A stretch of DNA of 64,000 nt from Planomicrobium sp. CPCC 101079 (GTDB lineage: Bacteria; Bacillota; Bacilli; Bacillales_A; Planococcaceae). How positions within the stretch are numbered: the stretch's first letter is position 1; each line of letters opens with the position of its first letter. Where the stretch lies: assembly GCF_007859275.1 (NCBI RefSeq), contig NZ_VOHC01000001.1:87794-151793 (forward strand), written 5' to 3'. The notes under the pieces are model-generated. The model was not told where the DNA came from. It did not search any database and saw nothing but the letters and a program-made list of their open reading frames with translations. The position numbers and the translations under genes are program-made. Shown one piece after another: positions 31,702 to 41,073 of this stretch.

Positions 31702-33662
31702 TGCAAGGAAAAGTAAAACAGAAGTCCTTTGTCTCTTTGGCAGGGGGCTTTTTCCTGCTTATAGCACTATCGCTCGTCCACTTGACGCAAGGGCAGGCCG
31801 ACTATACTGCGGCAGAACTGTTGCGAGGGGTATGGTCAGAAGGGCGTATCCAGGATATTGTCACAAGTCTCCGGCTGCCGCGGCTTGTAATCGGCTTGGT
31901 GGCGGGCGGTGCACTGGCTGTGTCCGGTGCCGTATTGCAGACGTTGACCAACAATCCGCTCGCTTCTCCAGGAACTTTGGGGATTAATGCCGGTGCGTTT
32001 TTCTTTGTAGTCATTTCGGTTATTTTCTTTCCATCACTATTTGGCCAATTCCCATTCGTTACATCTCTACTAGGAGCGGTGATTTCGTCGCTTCTGGTGG
32101 TAGGATTGTCAGGAAAGCAGATGGATCCTGTCCGGGTTGCACTGACCGGAATGATTATTTCGCTGCTGTTTTCTTCAATGACCGGAGCGTTGCAGTTGTT
32201 ATTTGAAAATCAAACAAATGGCCTCTTTTTATGGGGATCGGGAACACTTGTCCAATTGAATTGGGACGGTGTGCAATTTGCGGCACCGGTCGTTGCTGCT
32301 TTTCTGGTCGCCGCTTTATTGCTGGCGAAATCAATGGATGTGCTATCGCTCGGAGAGGACATTGCCTCGTCGCTCGGCCAAAATGTCCAACTTGTCAAGT
32401 TGTCTGCGTGGGGAATCGCTATCGTTCTGTCTGCTGCAACTGTCAGCGTTGTCGGTCCGATCGGTTTTATCGGCCTGATGGCGCCTCATATTGTCCGGAT
32501 GATGGGAATACGCGGTCATTTGCCGATTTTTATCCACTCCTTTTTATGGGGAAGCGTCATGTTGATTGGAGCGGACGTGCTCGGCCGGCTCATTCAGCCA
32601 GGACAGGAAGTGCCGGTTGGTGCAATGACGGCACTGATTGGCGGTCCTTGGTTGCTGTATTTAGCATGGAAGACGGCAAAATCGCTGAAACGCGGCGATC
32701 GCCAAATGGGCGGCACAACAAAGCCCCTCCGTTTAACATGGGTGGTGCCGCTGCTAGTGGGAATGATTGCGGTAATCATTACATTGGCGCTGAGCTTTAA
32801 TGGGACCGAATGGTCGTTTGAATGGATGAAACCGGTTGTCTGGAATTTCCGTGTTCCACGGGTGCTTACTGCATTTATCGTTGGTGTCATGCTGGCAATT
32901 ACCGGGGTAATTCTGCAAGGAGTGCTCCGCAATCCGCTGGCCGATTCAAGCGTACTCGGCGTTACGTCGATGGCAGGGGCTGGCGCGATGTTGCTTCTCG
33001 TCGTATTTCCTGAAATTCCACCCGCCTTTTTACCGCTTGGTGCAACTCTCGGTGCGGTCTTGGCGCTTGGCATCATCTTAGTGACGGCTTGGAAAAATAA
33101 TTTCCAGCCGATGCTTGTCGCTTTAATGGGCATTGCCATTTCGGCATTCGGTTCTGCGGCTACACAAGTGTTTGTCGTCAAAGCGAAATTGGCTGTTGCC
33201 AGTGCACTTGTCTGGCTTTCTGGAAGCACGTATGGCAAAGGCTGGGAAGATGTCCAATTTGCACTTCTATTGTTTGCCTTGTTTATTTGGCCAGCTATTT
33301 ACATTACGCGCAGTTTGGACACACTGACATTCGGCGATGATGTAGCGGCAGGCCTTGGCTTGAATATCCGCTCCACTCGTGTAGGGGCATTGATCATTGG
33401 CGTCGCTATTTCGACAATCGCTGTATCTGTTGTCGGCACCATCGGTTTTATCGGCCTGGTGGCTCCGCATATCGCCCGCCGTTTGGTCGGTTTCCGCCAT
33501 TTGCCACTCATGCTTGCTTCAGGCTTGATTGGCGGCTTGTTGCTGGTTACCGCTGATTTTATCGGCCGCATTTTAATCGCACCTAAAGACATCCCGAGTG
33601 GCTTAGTCGTCGCTTTGATCGGAACGCCTTACTTGTTGTATTTACTGCGGAAAATGAAATGA
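31701..33662 (+). CDS. fused double FecCD siderophore permease, FhuB-like
   Basis: A 653-residue membrane protein made of two complete FecCD permease domains in tandem (about residues 1-325 and 345-653). Each has its own copy of the signature: RLPRLVIGLVAGGALAVSGAVLQTLTNNPLASPGTLGI in the first, RVPRVLTAFIVGVMLAITGVILQGVLRNPLADSSVLGV in the second, and each ends in VGPIGFIGLMAPHI or VGTIGFIGLVAPHI. One polypeptide therefore forms the whole pore, as in E. coli FhuB, whereas most Firmicutes use two separate ~330-residue permeases. Confidence 0.92.
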   Translation: MQGKVKQKSFVSLAGGFFLLIALSLVHLTQGQADYTAAELLRGVWSEGRIQDIVTSLRLPRLVIGLVAGGALAVSGAVLQTLTNNPLASPGTLGINAGAFFFVVISVIFFPSLFGQFPFVTSLLGAVISSLLVVGLSGKQMDPVRVALTGMIISLLFSSMTGALQLLFENQTNGLFLWGSGTLVQLNWDGVQFAAPVVAAFLVAALLLAKSMDVLSLGEDIASSLGQNVQLVKLSAWGIAIVLSAATVSVVGPIGFIGLMAPHIVRMMGIRGHLPIFIHSFLWGSVMLIGADVLGRLIQPGQEVPVGAMTALIGGPWLLYLAWKTAKSLKRGDRQMGGTTKPLRLTWVVPLLVGMIAVIITLALSFNGTEWSFEWMKPVVWNFRVPRVLTAFIVGVMLAITGVILQGVLRNPLADSSVLGVTSMAGAGAMLLLVVFPEIPPAFLPLGATLGAVLALGIILVTAWKNNFQPMLVALMGIAISAFGSAATQVFVVKAKLAVASALVWLSGSTYGKGWEDVQFALLLFALFIWPAIYITRSLDTLTFGDDVAAGLGLNIRSTRVGALIIGVAISTIAVSVVGTIGFIGLVAPHIARRLVGFRHLPLMLASGLIGGLLLVTADFIGRILIAPKDIPSGLVVALIGTPYLLYLLRKMK

Positions 33663-33665
33663 AGT

Positions 33666-33697
33666 AAAAAGGCCTGCCGTTTCGGCAGGCCTTTTTA
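33666..33697 (+). terminator. terminator after the siderophore permease
   Basis: AAAAAGGCCTGCC pairs with GGCAGGCCTTTTT over GTTTC. Confidence 0.85.
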
Positions 33698-33702
33698 TTG
33701 AT

Positions 33703-34884
33703 TTAAACCGATTGCAGTGTAACTGCAGGGCCGAAGAATTCGAAATGTATTTGTTCCTCTGTCATGCCAAGAGCCCGAAGTTCCTGAATGATGCTTTCCA
33801 TAAACGGAACAGGCCCGCATACATATGCATCGCCTGTGATATCTACAATTTCTTTTAAGACATCACGGGTGATATACCCTTGAGGTTGATCGGAATACAA
33901 CACTTTGTACGCTGCGTTCGGCATAGAAGCGATATAAGTTTGAATATCGTTGTCAAAAGCATGCATGGCTTTATTGCGTGCCGCGTGGAGGAAGGCAGTT
34001 GGCCGCTCAGGCGTCACTGTAGCGACTGTTTCGAACATACTTATCATTGGCGTAATGCCGACGCCTCCGCTGATAAAGGCAACAGGCGATTGTTTGTCAG
34101 CATCCAATACAAACGAGCCGGCTGGGGCGCTTGCTTCAAAAGCATCGCCAACATTTATTTCATCGTGCAAGTAAATCGATACTCGGCCATTTGGATCGTT
34201 GTCTGCATCACGTTTTACTGAAATGCGGAATTCATCCGGTTTTGCAGCTTGCGACAAGCTATACTGCCGGTTGAACAAATATTTTTCTCCTGGAATTGCC
34301 AGGCGGACGGAAATGTATTGGCCTGGCTCGTAAACAGGAACGTTCGAACCATCAGCGGGTTTTAAATAGAAAGAAGTGATGTTTTCACTTTCCTTCACTT
34401 TTTCCGCTACAACGAACTTCTTGAAGAACGCCCAACCGTTTTCCTGGTTTTCCATTTTTTTATACATGTCTTTTTCGACATTGATAAAAACGTCAGCGAT
34501 GACGCCATAAGCTTCTGCCCAAGCATTGATGATGTCATCAGTCGCTGCATCGCCCAGTACTTCTTTAATGGCTTTCAATAGATACTCGCCGACAATCGGG
34601 TAGTGCTCCGCTTTAATGCCAAGGCTCACATGCTTGTTGGCGATCTGTACCACAGCAGGCAAGATGGCTTCTAAATGATCGATATGTAATGCTGCTGCAT
34701 ATACTGTATTGGCAAGGGCTGCTTGCTGGCGGCCTTTAGCCTGGTTGGCGTGGTTAAAAATATTCAGCAGTTCCGGATGTGCTTCAAAAAGATTGCGGTA
34801 AAAAGTGGTCGTAATAGTTGTCCCATGAACTTCCAGTACAGGCACTGTAGACTTGATGATGGCTTTTGTTTGTTCGGATAACAT
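33703..34884 (-). CDS. hmp: flavohemoglobin (nitric oxide dioxygenase)
   Basis: A 393-residue three-domain protein. The N-terminal globin (residues 1-~140) has [22 protein letters not shown] and the proximal haem-ligand His in [15 protein letters not shown]. The FAD domain has [11 protein letters not shown] and FNRQYSLS. The NAD(P)H-binding domain has [13 protein letters not shown] and [13 protein letters not shown]. It oxidises NO to nitrate using O2 and NAD(P)H in the cytosol. ATG at 34884 behind AAAGGAG. It is divergent from nsrR with an NsrR-like dyad between them, matching the usual NO-stress circuit. Confidence 0.96.
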   Translation of the reverse strand: MLSEQTKAIIKSTVPVLEVHGTTITTTFYRNLFEAHPELLNIFNHANQAKGRQQAALANTVYAAALHIDHLEAILPAVVQIANKHVSLGIKAEHYPIVGEYLLKAIKEVLGDAATDDIINAWAEAYGVIADVFINVEKDMYKKMENQENGWAFFKKFVVAEKVKESENITSFYLKPADGSNVPVYEPGQYISVRLAIPGEKYLFNRQYSLSQAAKPDEFRISVKRDADNDPNGRVSIYLHDEINVGDAFEASAPAGSFVLDADKQSPVAFISGGVGITPMISMFETVATVTPERPTAFLHAARNKAMHAFDNDIQTYIASMPNAAYKVLYSDQPQGYITRDVLKEIVDITGDAYVCGPVPFMESIIQELRALGMTEEQIHFEFFGPAVTLQSV

Positions 34885-34943
34885 AGTCTTTCGCTCCTTT
34901 TGTTTTTTTATAATTTGACTATAATCCTCTTTCTGATTTAAAG

Positions 34944-34960
34944 ATATATTTAAAATACAT
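34944..34960. promoter_or_regulatory. NsrR-like operator between hmp and nsrR
   Basis: ATATATTTAAAATACAT is an 8-1-8 dyad (7 of 8 positions symmetric) of the ATGTATTTTAAATAT type seen at NsrR targets in Bacillus. It lies about 60 bases upstream of hmp and 125 bases from nsrR. Confidence 0.65.
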
Positions 34961-35083
34961 GTTTTAAAATTAGACATATTTGCTTTCACATAAAAGACAT
35001 ATTGCTTTTATCTTATGCAGGCTTAATTTCTTTTAAGGAGGGTCTAGACTCGTTATACTGAGAAAGCAGGGAAGGTGAGCATA

Positions 35084-35515
35084 ATGAGGTTGACAATGTA
35101 TACCGATTTTTCATTGCGTGTATTGATTTACTTGGGGACACAAGAAGAAGGAAAGCTCACGACCATTCAGGAAATTTCCGACGCCTACAATATATCGAAA
35201 AACCATTTGACGAAAGTGACATTTGAACTTGGAAAAGCGGGTTTTATCCACACAGTCCGCGGCCGCGGAGGAGGAATCCGGTTAGCGGACGCTCCGCAGA
35301 ATATCAATATCGGGACAGTTGTAAGGCAAATGGAAGACGATTTTCATTTGGTGGAGTGTTTTGATGTTAAGCATAATCGATGTCCAATTGCGCCAGTTTG
35401 CGGACTTCGCGGCGTTCTGGGAAAAGCGCTCCATGCTTATTTGTCTGTCCTTGATCAATACACGCTGGAAGATCTGCTGGGGAATAGGGAAGGGCTGCGC
35501 GCCATTTTACAATAA
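35084..35515 (+). CDS. nsrR: NsrR, Rrf2-family nitric-oxide-sensing repressor
   Basis: A 143-residue Rrf2 protein with MRLTMYTDFSLRVLIYLG at the N-terminus and the [4Fe-4S] ligands expected for NsrR: Cys92, Cys100 and Cys106 (ECFDVKHNRCPIAPVC), plus Asp8, the fourth ligand in Streptomyces and Bacillus NsrR. NO attacks the cluster and relieves repression of hmp. The start is the ATG at 35084 rather than the GTG nine bases earlier, because Asp8 numbering and the ribosome site (GAAGG) fit it. Confidence 0.92.
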   Translation: MRLTMYTDFSLRVLIYLGTQEEGKLTTIQEISDAYNISKNHLTKVTFELGKAGFIHTVRGRGGGIRLADAPQNINIGTVVRQMEDDFHLVECFDVKHNRCPIAPVCGLRGVLGKALHAYLSVLDQYTLEDLLGNREGLRAILQ

Positions 35516-35551
35516 TAAAAACGGCTCGAACAACTCGAGCCGTTTTTATTA
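35516..35551. terminator. bidirectional terminator between nsrR and the PNPOx-like gene
   Basis: AAAAACGGCTCGA pairs with TCGAGCCGTTTTT over a 4-base loop. Confidence 0.85.
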
Positions 35552-35974
35552 TTGTAATTCGATTGTTTGTGGCTCTTCGCCTTTTTTATTAATAAGGCGG
35601 ACCCGGTTCGGTTTAATGGCCAAAATTACCAAGTTTGGATCATCGGGTCCTGTGAACCAGCCTTTCAAGGCATCGTTCCATACTTTGTCGATCATGCTTT
35701 GATCGTCGTGGATGCCCATTTCGCCTTCGATTTCCAAGAAAGCATCTCCAACACCTTGGCCTTCATAACCTAAAAGAATATGGACATGGGGATTGTCTTC
35801 AAGTTCATCGACTTTTTGGGTTTGTTTGCTAGTAGCCGTATACAAAGTGAATTCATCATTGAAAAAAGTCATGTAACGGGAATGGGGTTTATTGTTTTTT
35901 ACTGTCGCCAACGTCCCGACATGGCTTTCTTCTAAAATTTTCAATGCACTGTTCTTCAATTCTTCTTGGTTCAT
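35549..35974 (-). CDS. pyridoxamine 5'-phosphate oxidase-like general stress protein 26
   Basis: A 141-residue split-barrel flavin-binding protein: LKILEESHVGTLATVKNNKPHSRYMTFFNDEFTLYTATSKQTQKVDELEDNPHVHILLGY, then WFTGPDDPNLVILAIKPNRVRL. It matches the general stress protein 26/YdaG group of the PNPOx-like fold, which bind FMN, FAD or F420-like cofactors; the substrate is unknown. ATG at 35974 is eight bases after AAAGGAG. No sigma-B promoter was found in front of it, although YdaG is sigma-B dependent in B. subtilis. Confidence 0.85.
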   Translation of the reverse strand: MNQEELKNSALKILEESHVGTLATVKNNKPHSRYMTFFNDEFTLYTATSKQTQKVDELEDNPHVHILLGYEGQGVGDAFLEIEGEMGIHDDQSMIDKVWNDALKGWFTGPDDPNLVILAIKPNRVRLINKKGEEPQTIELQ

Positions 35975-36011
35975 TGTCATCTCTCCTTTTAGCTTGTTAA
36001 TCTCATTCAAA

Positions 36012-36050
36012 TAAAAAAGAACCGTATGGAGCTATTCATGCGGTTCTCTT
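36012..36050 (-). terminator. terminator of the small acidic protein gene
   Basis: On the minus strand, AAGAGAACCGCATGAA pairs with TCCATACGGTTCTT and is followed by TTTTATTT. Confidence 0.75.
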
Positions 36051-36075
36051 GATGAAAGCCCTTGTTCGTCCGAAA

Positions 36076-36303
36076 TCAGTCCGGATATTTTTCCTCACTG
36101 GAGGAATTGCTTTTTGTTGAGCGAGGATTAGCTTCATCCTGCATGTCTTGTTTCAAATCTTCCAAGGCAATGGTATCCACATTTTGTTCTTCTTCGAACA
36201 TATCTTGTATGCTTTGATTGTCGGTAGTGAACTGTTCTGGGTTATCCATAGAGGGAACTGCTTTTTTTTCATGTTTGCCATCACCGGGATGATTGTTCGT
36301 CAT
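36076..36303 (-). CDS. small acidic hypothetical protein, 75 aa
   Basis: A very hydrophilic, probably disordered protein (PEQFTTDNQSIQDMFEEEQNVDTIALEDLKQDMQDEANPRST). Family not recognised. AAAGAGGTG before ATG at 36303 supports translation, and a proper terminator follows, so it is a separate gene. Confidence 0.65.
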   Translation of the reverse strand: MTNNHPGDGKHEKKAVPSMDNPEQFTTDNQSIQDMFEEEQNVDTIALEDLKQDMQDEANPRSTKSNSSSEEKYPD

Positions 36304-36492
36304 TGATAAAGCACCTCTTTCTTTTGATGTTAGTTGTATATTCCTTTATTGGGGAGATTTAAAACATAGACAGGCGGGGTGGCGAGCGTCAGGCCGTGCA
36401 TAGAGGTTTTTGCTTTTTGTATAAACACTGAAAATAGCAACCGGCAAGAAGTGTATGATAAGATAGAACTATTGAATGAGAGGAGTTGCATC

Positions 36493-37512
36493 ATGGAAAC
36501 AAAACCTTCAATTACTGTAGGCGGATTGCAATTCAACTGGGATATTGCTGAAGGGAAATTCCAGTTTGAAGGGCAAGATTCCGTCCTTTTTTGGACTTCA
36601 ACTGCTATGAAAATGTTCTTCGATTCAGTGGAAGAAATTTCTGGGGAAGAAGCAGCAGGCGTAGTGTTAGAAACTACAGGATTTCGCCAAGGAGTGGTAG
36701 TAGGTGATTATTTTGCTGACAAAAAAGATGTAGATGTAGCGACAGCTGCTGGATTAATCACGAATACATATGCTTCTGCTGGTTGGGGATTAGCTGAAAT
36801 CCGGGATTTGAACACGGAAGAAGGCACGCTTGAAGTTCATTTGAGCAACAGCTGGGAACATAAGATAAACGTTGCCCAAGGGAAAAAAGTCGGCGGCAAT
36901 TTCTTGCCGGCGCATTACGCAGGAATTTTCACAAAACTTTTAGGACGCAATATTTGGTATAAAGTTGTTCATCATCAAATCGAAGGTTTTGATGAAACAA
37001 TGATTCGGTATTTTCCTTCCGAGGAAAATATCGAGAGAAATATTCATCGGCTTGCCCGTTCGAAAGAAGCGGAGCAAATTCGCCAGTTAGAAAACTTAGT
37101 GGAAGAAAAAACAGCTGAGCTGAGTGATTTGATCAAAGAAATTTCTTCGCCGATCATCCCGGTGTTAGAAGATATAGTTGTCGTTCCTCTATTGGGGACG
37201 TATGATGAAAGCCGCGCGGAAGAATTGCTTGTAAAAACACTGCAAAACTTGCCGACCCATAAAGCGAAATACTTGGTGCTGGATTTGACAGGCTTGAACA
37301 ACCGCTTTACTGAACACGCCGCCAGTTTGATCGATAAGCTGGGAGCCACCGCTTCATTGATTGGGACGTCTACGATCTTAGTCGGTATTTCTCCGCAAAT
37401 GAGTATGGTCATTGCTGAATCCGGCATCAACTTATCTAAATTCAATTGCTTCCAAACATTGCAGCACGGCATTCACTATGCCTTGGCGCAAAATGGACGG
37501 AGTATCGTTTGA
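36493..37512 (+). CDS. RsbR-type stressosome protein: V4R-like sensor plus STAS domain
   Basis: A 339-residue protein. Residues ~60-185 resemble a V4R (4-vinyl reductase) domain (AAGLITNTYASAGWGLAEIRDL, EVHLSNSWEH, AGIFTKLLGRNIWYKVVH) but lack its usual zinc cysteines. A coiled linker (residues ~200-235) leads to a STAS domain (ISSPIIPVLEDIVVVPLLGTYDESRAEELL...LDLTGLN). A Thr in RFTEHAASL occupies the place of RsbR Thr205, the phosphorylation site. RsbR proteins build the stressosome that switches on sigma-B, with variable N-terminal sensors. ATG at 36493 behind GAGAGGAG. The gene is alone, as RsbR paralogues often are. Confidence 0.82.
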   Translation: METKPSITVGGLQFNWDIAEGKFQFEGQDSVLFWTSTAMKMFFDSVEEISGEEAAGVVLETTGFRQGVVVGDYFADKKDVDVATAAGLITNTYASAGWGLAEIRDLNTEEGTLEVHLSNSWEHKINVAQGKKVGGNFLPAHYAGIFTKLLGRNIWYKVVHHQIEGFDETMIRYFPSEENIERNIHRLARSKEAEQIRQLENLVEEKTAELSDLIKEISSPIIPVLEDIVVVPLLGTYDESRAEELLVKTLQNLPTHKAKYLVLDLTGLNNRFTEHAASLIDKLGATASLIGTSTILVGISPQMSMVIAESGINLSKFNCFQTLQHGIHYALAQNGRSIV

Positions 37513-37517
37513 AAATA

Positions 37518-37558
37518 AAAAAGACCAGTTTAACTGTAAAGTTAAACTGGTCTTTTTG
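37518..37558. terminator. bidirectional terminator between the STAS gene and pepT
   Basis: AAAAGACCAGTTTAAC pairs with GTTAAACTGGTCTTTT over TGTAAA. Confidence 0.9.
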
Positions 37559-37592
37559 CGTTATGAAGCTGCTTCGCCCATACGAAAGAAAA

Positions 37593-38816
37593 TTATTTTT
37601 GCTCCATTGATCTAACGATTTCCACGATGACTTGAGTTGCTTTTTCCATGTTTTCCGCGGAAATGAACTCGTATTTGCCGTGGTAATTTTCACCGCCGGT
37701 AAAGATGTTCGGTGTCGGCATGCCCATGTAAGATAACTGGGAACCATCTGTTCCGCCGCGAACCGGGACAATATTCGGCTCAATGCCTAAGGTTTTAAGA
37801 GCGGCTTCTGCTGAGTCGACAATTTCCATTACCGGCTCGATTTTCTCGCGCATATTATAGTATTGGTCTTCGATCTCTAATTTTACGGCATCAGTGCCGT
37901 ATTCACTTTGCAGTTTTTCAGCCACTTGCTGCATGTAAGCCTTTTTCGCTTCAAATTCGTCTTTATCAAAATAACGGATAATGTAGGATAAGACGGCTTT
38001 TTCCACATCGCCATGGAAACTGTTAAGGTGAATAAACCCTTCATAGTCTTCGGTTAACTCCGGCACTTCATTTTGTGGCATTTCCTGCTGGAAGCGGATT
38101 GCCACTGTAGAAGCGTTGACCATTTTGTTTTTTGAAGAGCCAGGGTGGACGCTCTTTCCTTGAATTGTCAGCTTAGCAGCAGCAGCGTTAAAGCTTTCGT
38201 ACTGCAATTCGCCAAGCGGTCCGCCATCCATTGTATATGCAAAGTCTGCGCCAAACCGGGCAACATCAAACTTGTGCGGTCCTTTGCCAATTTCTTCATC
38301 CGGTGTGAAAGCTACACGGATTTTTCCGTGCTTGATTTCCGGATGCTGGACCAAATATTCTATCGCCGTCATGATTTCAGCGATTCCGGCTTTGTTGTCA
38401 GCGCCGAGAAGCGTCGTGCCGTCTGTCGTAATCAGTGTGTGGCCGACGTAATTTTTTAATGCTGGAAAATCTTTTGGAGACATAACAACCGTTTCGCTCA
38501 AGGCAATATCGTTGCCGTCATAGTTTTCGACTCGCTGAGGGTTGATATTTTTGCCGGTGAAATCAGTGGCCGTGTCAACATGTGCCAAAAAGCCGACCAC
38601 TGGAAGGTCTTTGTCTGTGTTGGAAGGAAGTGTGGCGAACAGGTACCCATGCTCGTCCATTTCGACTTCTTGAAGACCGATTGCATTCATTTCTGTTTCC
38701 AATTCGCGCAGCAAATCCCATTGGCCTGGGGTAGAAGGCGTGGAATTGGCGGTGAAATCGGATTGTGTATCAATTTTTGCGTAGCGCACAAGGCGTTCGA
38801 TTAACGTTTCAAGCAT
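37593..38816 (-). CDS. pepT: peptidase T (tripeptide aminopeptidase)
   Basis: A 407-residue M20B metallopeptidase. The metal ligands appear as [22 protein letters not shown], the general base and ligand in [25 protein letters not shown] and [14 protein letters not shown]. The dimerisation domain contains [15 protein letters not shown]. It removes the N-terminal residue from tripeptides in the cytosol with two zinc ions. ATG at 38816 with AGGAGGATC upstream. Monocistronic. Confidence 0.96.
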   Translation of the reverse strand: MLETLIERLVRYAKIDTQSDFTANSTPSTPGQWDLLRELETEMNAIGLQEVEMDEHGYLFATLPSNTDKDLPVVGFLAHVDTATDFTGKNINPQRVENYDGNDIALSETVVMSPKDFPALKNYVGHTLITTDGTTLLGADNKAGIAEIMTAIEYLVQHPEIKHGKIRVAFTPDEEIGKGPHKFDVARFGADFAYTMDGGPLGELQYESFNAAAAKLTIQGKSVHPGSSKNKMVNASTVAIRFQQEMPQNEVPELTEDYEGFIHLNSFHGDVEKAVLSYIIRYFDKDEFEAKKAYMQQVAEKLQSEYGTDAVKLEIEDQYYNMREKIEPVMEIVDSAEAALKTLGIEPNIVPVRGGTDGSQLSYMGMPTPNIFTGGENYHGKYEFISAENMEKATQVIVEIVRSMEQK

Positions 38817-38919
38817 GAATAGATCCTCCTAGTATATGTATTACTCATATTTTAGCATGAAAAGAACGAATTTTGGCAATATGCATGATGAGATAGGGCG
38901 GTTAATATTTTACACAGCA

Positions 38920-38957
38920 AAAGGCAGTATTCCGATTAATGGAATACTGCCTTTTCT
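38920..38957 (-). terminator. terminator of the methionine transport operon
   Basis: AAAAGGCAGTATTCC pairs with GGAATACTGCCTTTT over a 7-base loop, just after the M20 hydrolase gene. Confidence 0.85.
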
Positions 38958-38966
38958 TCAAAACTA

Positions 38967-40169
38967 TTATTTCGCTTTTTCTTCTAAAGCCTGTGCGTGT
39001 GATTTTTTTACTGCTGATAGCAACTCTGCATCAGTCAATAAGCGGTAGCCCGTGTTGGCAAGCGCTTTTGCGCCTTTAATGAGTGCTTCGTTGCCTGCTT
39101 CTGATTTTGCGGCTTCGCGGAATTCAACCGTATGTGCAATCAACTCATCCGGACCGATTTTGATATAAGGATGGGCTGTCGGCACTTCGTAGCTGATATT
39201 GCCCGCATCTGTCGAACCAAGCCCTGTTGACCGGGAAGCGGCGACTTCTTCGCCGACACTCTGCAATTCCTCACGGACGACTGCATCCAATGCATCGGTA
39301 AGCACCAAGTCTTTCACTTCGTTTTGGAAACGTTCAATTTTAACAGTGGTGCCTGTCGCCAGTGCTGCACCTTCAGCAATTGCCCGGATTTTTCGGGCGG
39401 TGTCGGCTGTTTTCTTCCAGGAGTCACCACGGATAAAGAAACGGGCTGAAGCATATTCCGGAATGATATTCGGCGCGTCGCCGCCGTGCGTAATGATGCC
39501 GTGTACGCGCGCATCAGACGGCAGCTGCTGGCGCAGTGCATTGACACTATTGAACAACTGAATGATAGCATCCAGCGCATTTACGCCTTCTTCAGGTGAT
39601 GCAGCAGCGTGCGCGGGCTTGCCGTAAAAATGAAAATCCAGAGGATCGACAGCAAGGGAAGGACCGGTGATCGCCGATTTCCCGGATGGATGAATCATTA
39701 ACGCTGCATCGATGCCTTCAAGCAGGCCGTGTTTTACGAAACTGCCTTTTGCGCTGCCATTCGGGCCGCCTTCTTCAGCAGGGGTGCCGAGCACAACTAC
39801 GCGTCCGCCGGTAAAGGCGAATGTTTCAGACAAGGCGATTGCTGCAGCAACACTCGTTGTTCCGATAATATTGTGGCCGCATGCGTGGCCGATTTTCGGT
39901 AAAGCGTCGTATTCTGCCAGATAGGCGATAGTCGGGCCAGACAAGCTGCTTTCCTTGCTTGCAAAAAAGGAAGTTTCATGGCCGGCCACAGCAGTTTCCA
40001 CTGTAAACCCGGCATCTTCCAGCAACTCAACCAGCGTGGCGCTGGCAAAAACTTCTTCATTGCCGATTTCCGGTTTTGCATGGATGGCTTGGCTCGTCGC
40101 AATATATTCTTCGCGTCTAGATTCGATTGATTGGGAAATGGTTTCAGCTGCTTCTCTAATTACTGTCAT
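38967..40169 (-). CDS. M20D-family amidohydrolase in the met transport operon
   Basis: A 400-residue M20 metallohydrolase close to AbgB/N-acyl-amino-acid amidohydrolases. Metal-site sequences are IGHACGHNIIG, GTPAEEGGPNGSAKGSF and IHPSG; the dimerisation domain has FHFYGKPAHAAASPEEGVNALDA; and the last ligand region is VPTAHPYIKIG. It probably cleaves the amide of an N-acylated or conjugated amino acid. As the last gene of the metNPQ unit behind a SAM riboswitch, a methionine conjugate is a likely substrate, which is inference. ATG at 40169 is seven bases from AGGAGG. Confidence 0.85.
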   Translation of the reverse strand: MTVIREAAETISQSIESRREEYIATSQAIHAKPEIGNEEVFASATLVELLEDAGFTVETAVAGHETSFFASKESSLSGPTIAYLAEYDALPKIGHACGHNIIGTTSVAAAIALSETFAFTGGRVVVLGTPAEEGGPNGSAKGSFVKHGLLEGIDAALMIHPSGKSAITGPSLAVDPLDFHFYGKPAHAAASPEEGVNALDAIIQLFNSVNALRQQLPSDARVHGIITHGGDAPNIIPEYASARFFIRGDSWKKTADTARKIRAIAEGAALATGTTVKIERFQNEVKDLVLTDALDAVVREELQSVGEEVAASRSTGLGSTDAGNISYEVPTAHPYIKIGPDELIAHTVEFREAAKSEAGNEALIKGAKALANTGYRLLTDAELLSAVKKSHAQALEEKAK

Positions 40170-40188
40170 CAAGGTTCCTCCTCAGATT

Positions 40189-41031
40189 TTATTGATAGTC
40201 GACTAGTTCTTCTACAGGAACAAATGTCGGGATTTGAGCGCCCTTTGTATGTTCAATGATAAAATCTTTTGTATCATCTTGTTGGTATAGCTCAACGATT
40301 TTTAAGAAATCCGGATCATCTGCATTTTCTTTGCTTGCAGCGATCAAGTTAATATACGGTTTTGCCGTTGCGCTTTCACGGGCAATCGGATCTTCTGTCG
40401 GATTCAAACCAGCATCAACCGCGATGCCATTGTTGATGATAGAAGCTGCAACATCAGCCATTGCGCGTGGCGTTTGGCCAGAAATCATTGGAACAAGTTC
40501 GATATTTTTCGGATTTTTTGTAATGTCTTCAGCAGTTCCGGTAAGCCCGGCGTCATCAGACAATTCGATCAAACCAGCTTCTTCAAGAAGCAGAAGTCCG
40601 CGGCCCATGTTTGTTGCTTCGTTAGGCAAAGCAATTTGAGCGCCTTGCGGCAATTCTTCAAGTGACTCGTATTTGTCAGAGTAAAGGCCCATTGGAGCAA
40701 TAACGGTAGAGCCGATCGGTACGATGTCAATTTTATGTTCAGCAACAAATTCATCAAAATAAGAAATGGTTTGGAAAGCGTTCAAGTCTAATTCGCCTTC
40801 AGCAAGCGCGATATTAGGAGCTACATAATCAGAGAATGTAACGATTTCAAGGTCGATGCCTTCTTTTTCTGCTTTTTCGGCAATATAATCCCAAATGGTT
40901 GTATCTGAACCGCTGATGCCAAGGGTGATTTTTCTATTTCCGTCAGCGCCCGATTCTTCTCCGCCGCCTCCGCAAGCTGCCAAAATCAATGCTGTTATAG
41001 CTAATAATAAAAGTGCTGTAATTTTTTTCAT
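40189..41031 (-). CDS. metQ: methionine ABC transporter substrate-binding lipoprotein
   Basis: A 280-residue NlpA/MetQ lipoprotein with signal peptide ALILAAC (Cys20) and the family blocks KITLGISGSDTTIWDYIAEKAEKEGIDLEIVTFSDYVAPNIALAEGELDLNAFQTISYFDEF and QIALPNEATNMGRGLLLLEEAGLI. It binds methionine outside the membrane. It is third in the metN-metP-metQ-hydrolase operon. AGGAGGAAAC precedes the ATG. Confidence 0.95.
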   Translation of the reverse strand: MKKITALLLLAITALILAACGGGGEESGADGNRKITLGISGSDTTIWDYIAEKAEKEGIDLEIVTFSDYVAPNIALAEGELDLNAFQTISYFDEFVAEHKIDIVPIGSTVIAPMGLYSDKYESLEELPQGAQIALPNEATNMGRGLLLLEEAGLIELSDDAGLTGTAEDITKNPKNIELVPMISGQTPRAMADVAASIINNGIAVDAGLNPTEDPIARESATAKPYINLIAASKENADDPDFLKIVELYQQDDTKDFIIEHTKGAQIPTFVPVEELVDYQ

Positions 41032-41073
41032 GTTTTGTTTCCTCCAATAAGTTAGTTTATCTGTGTTGAAAAT

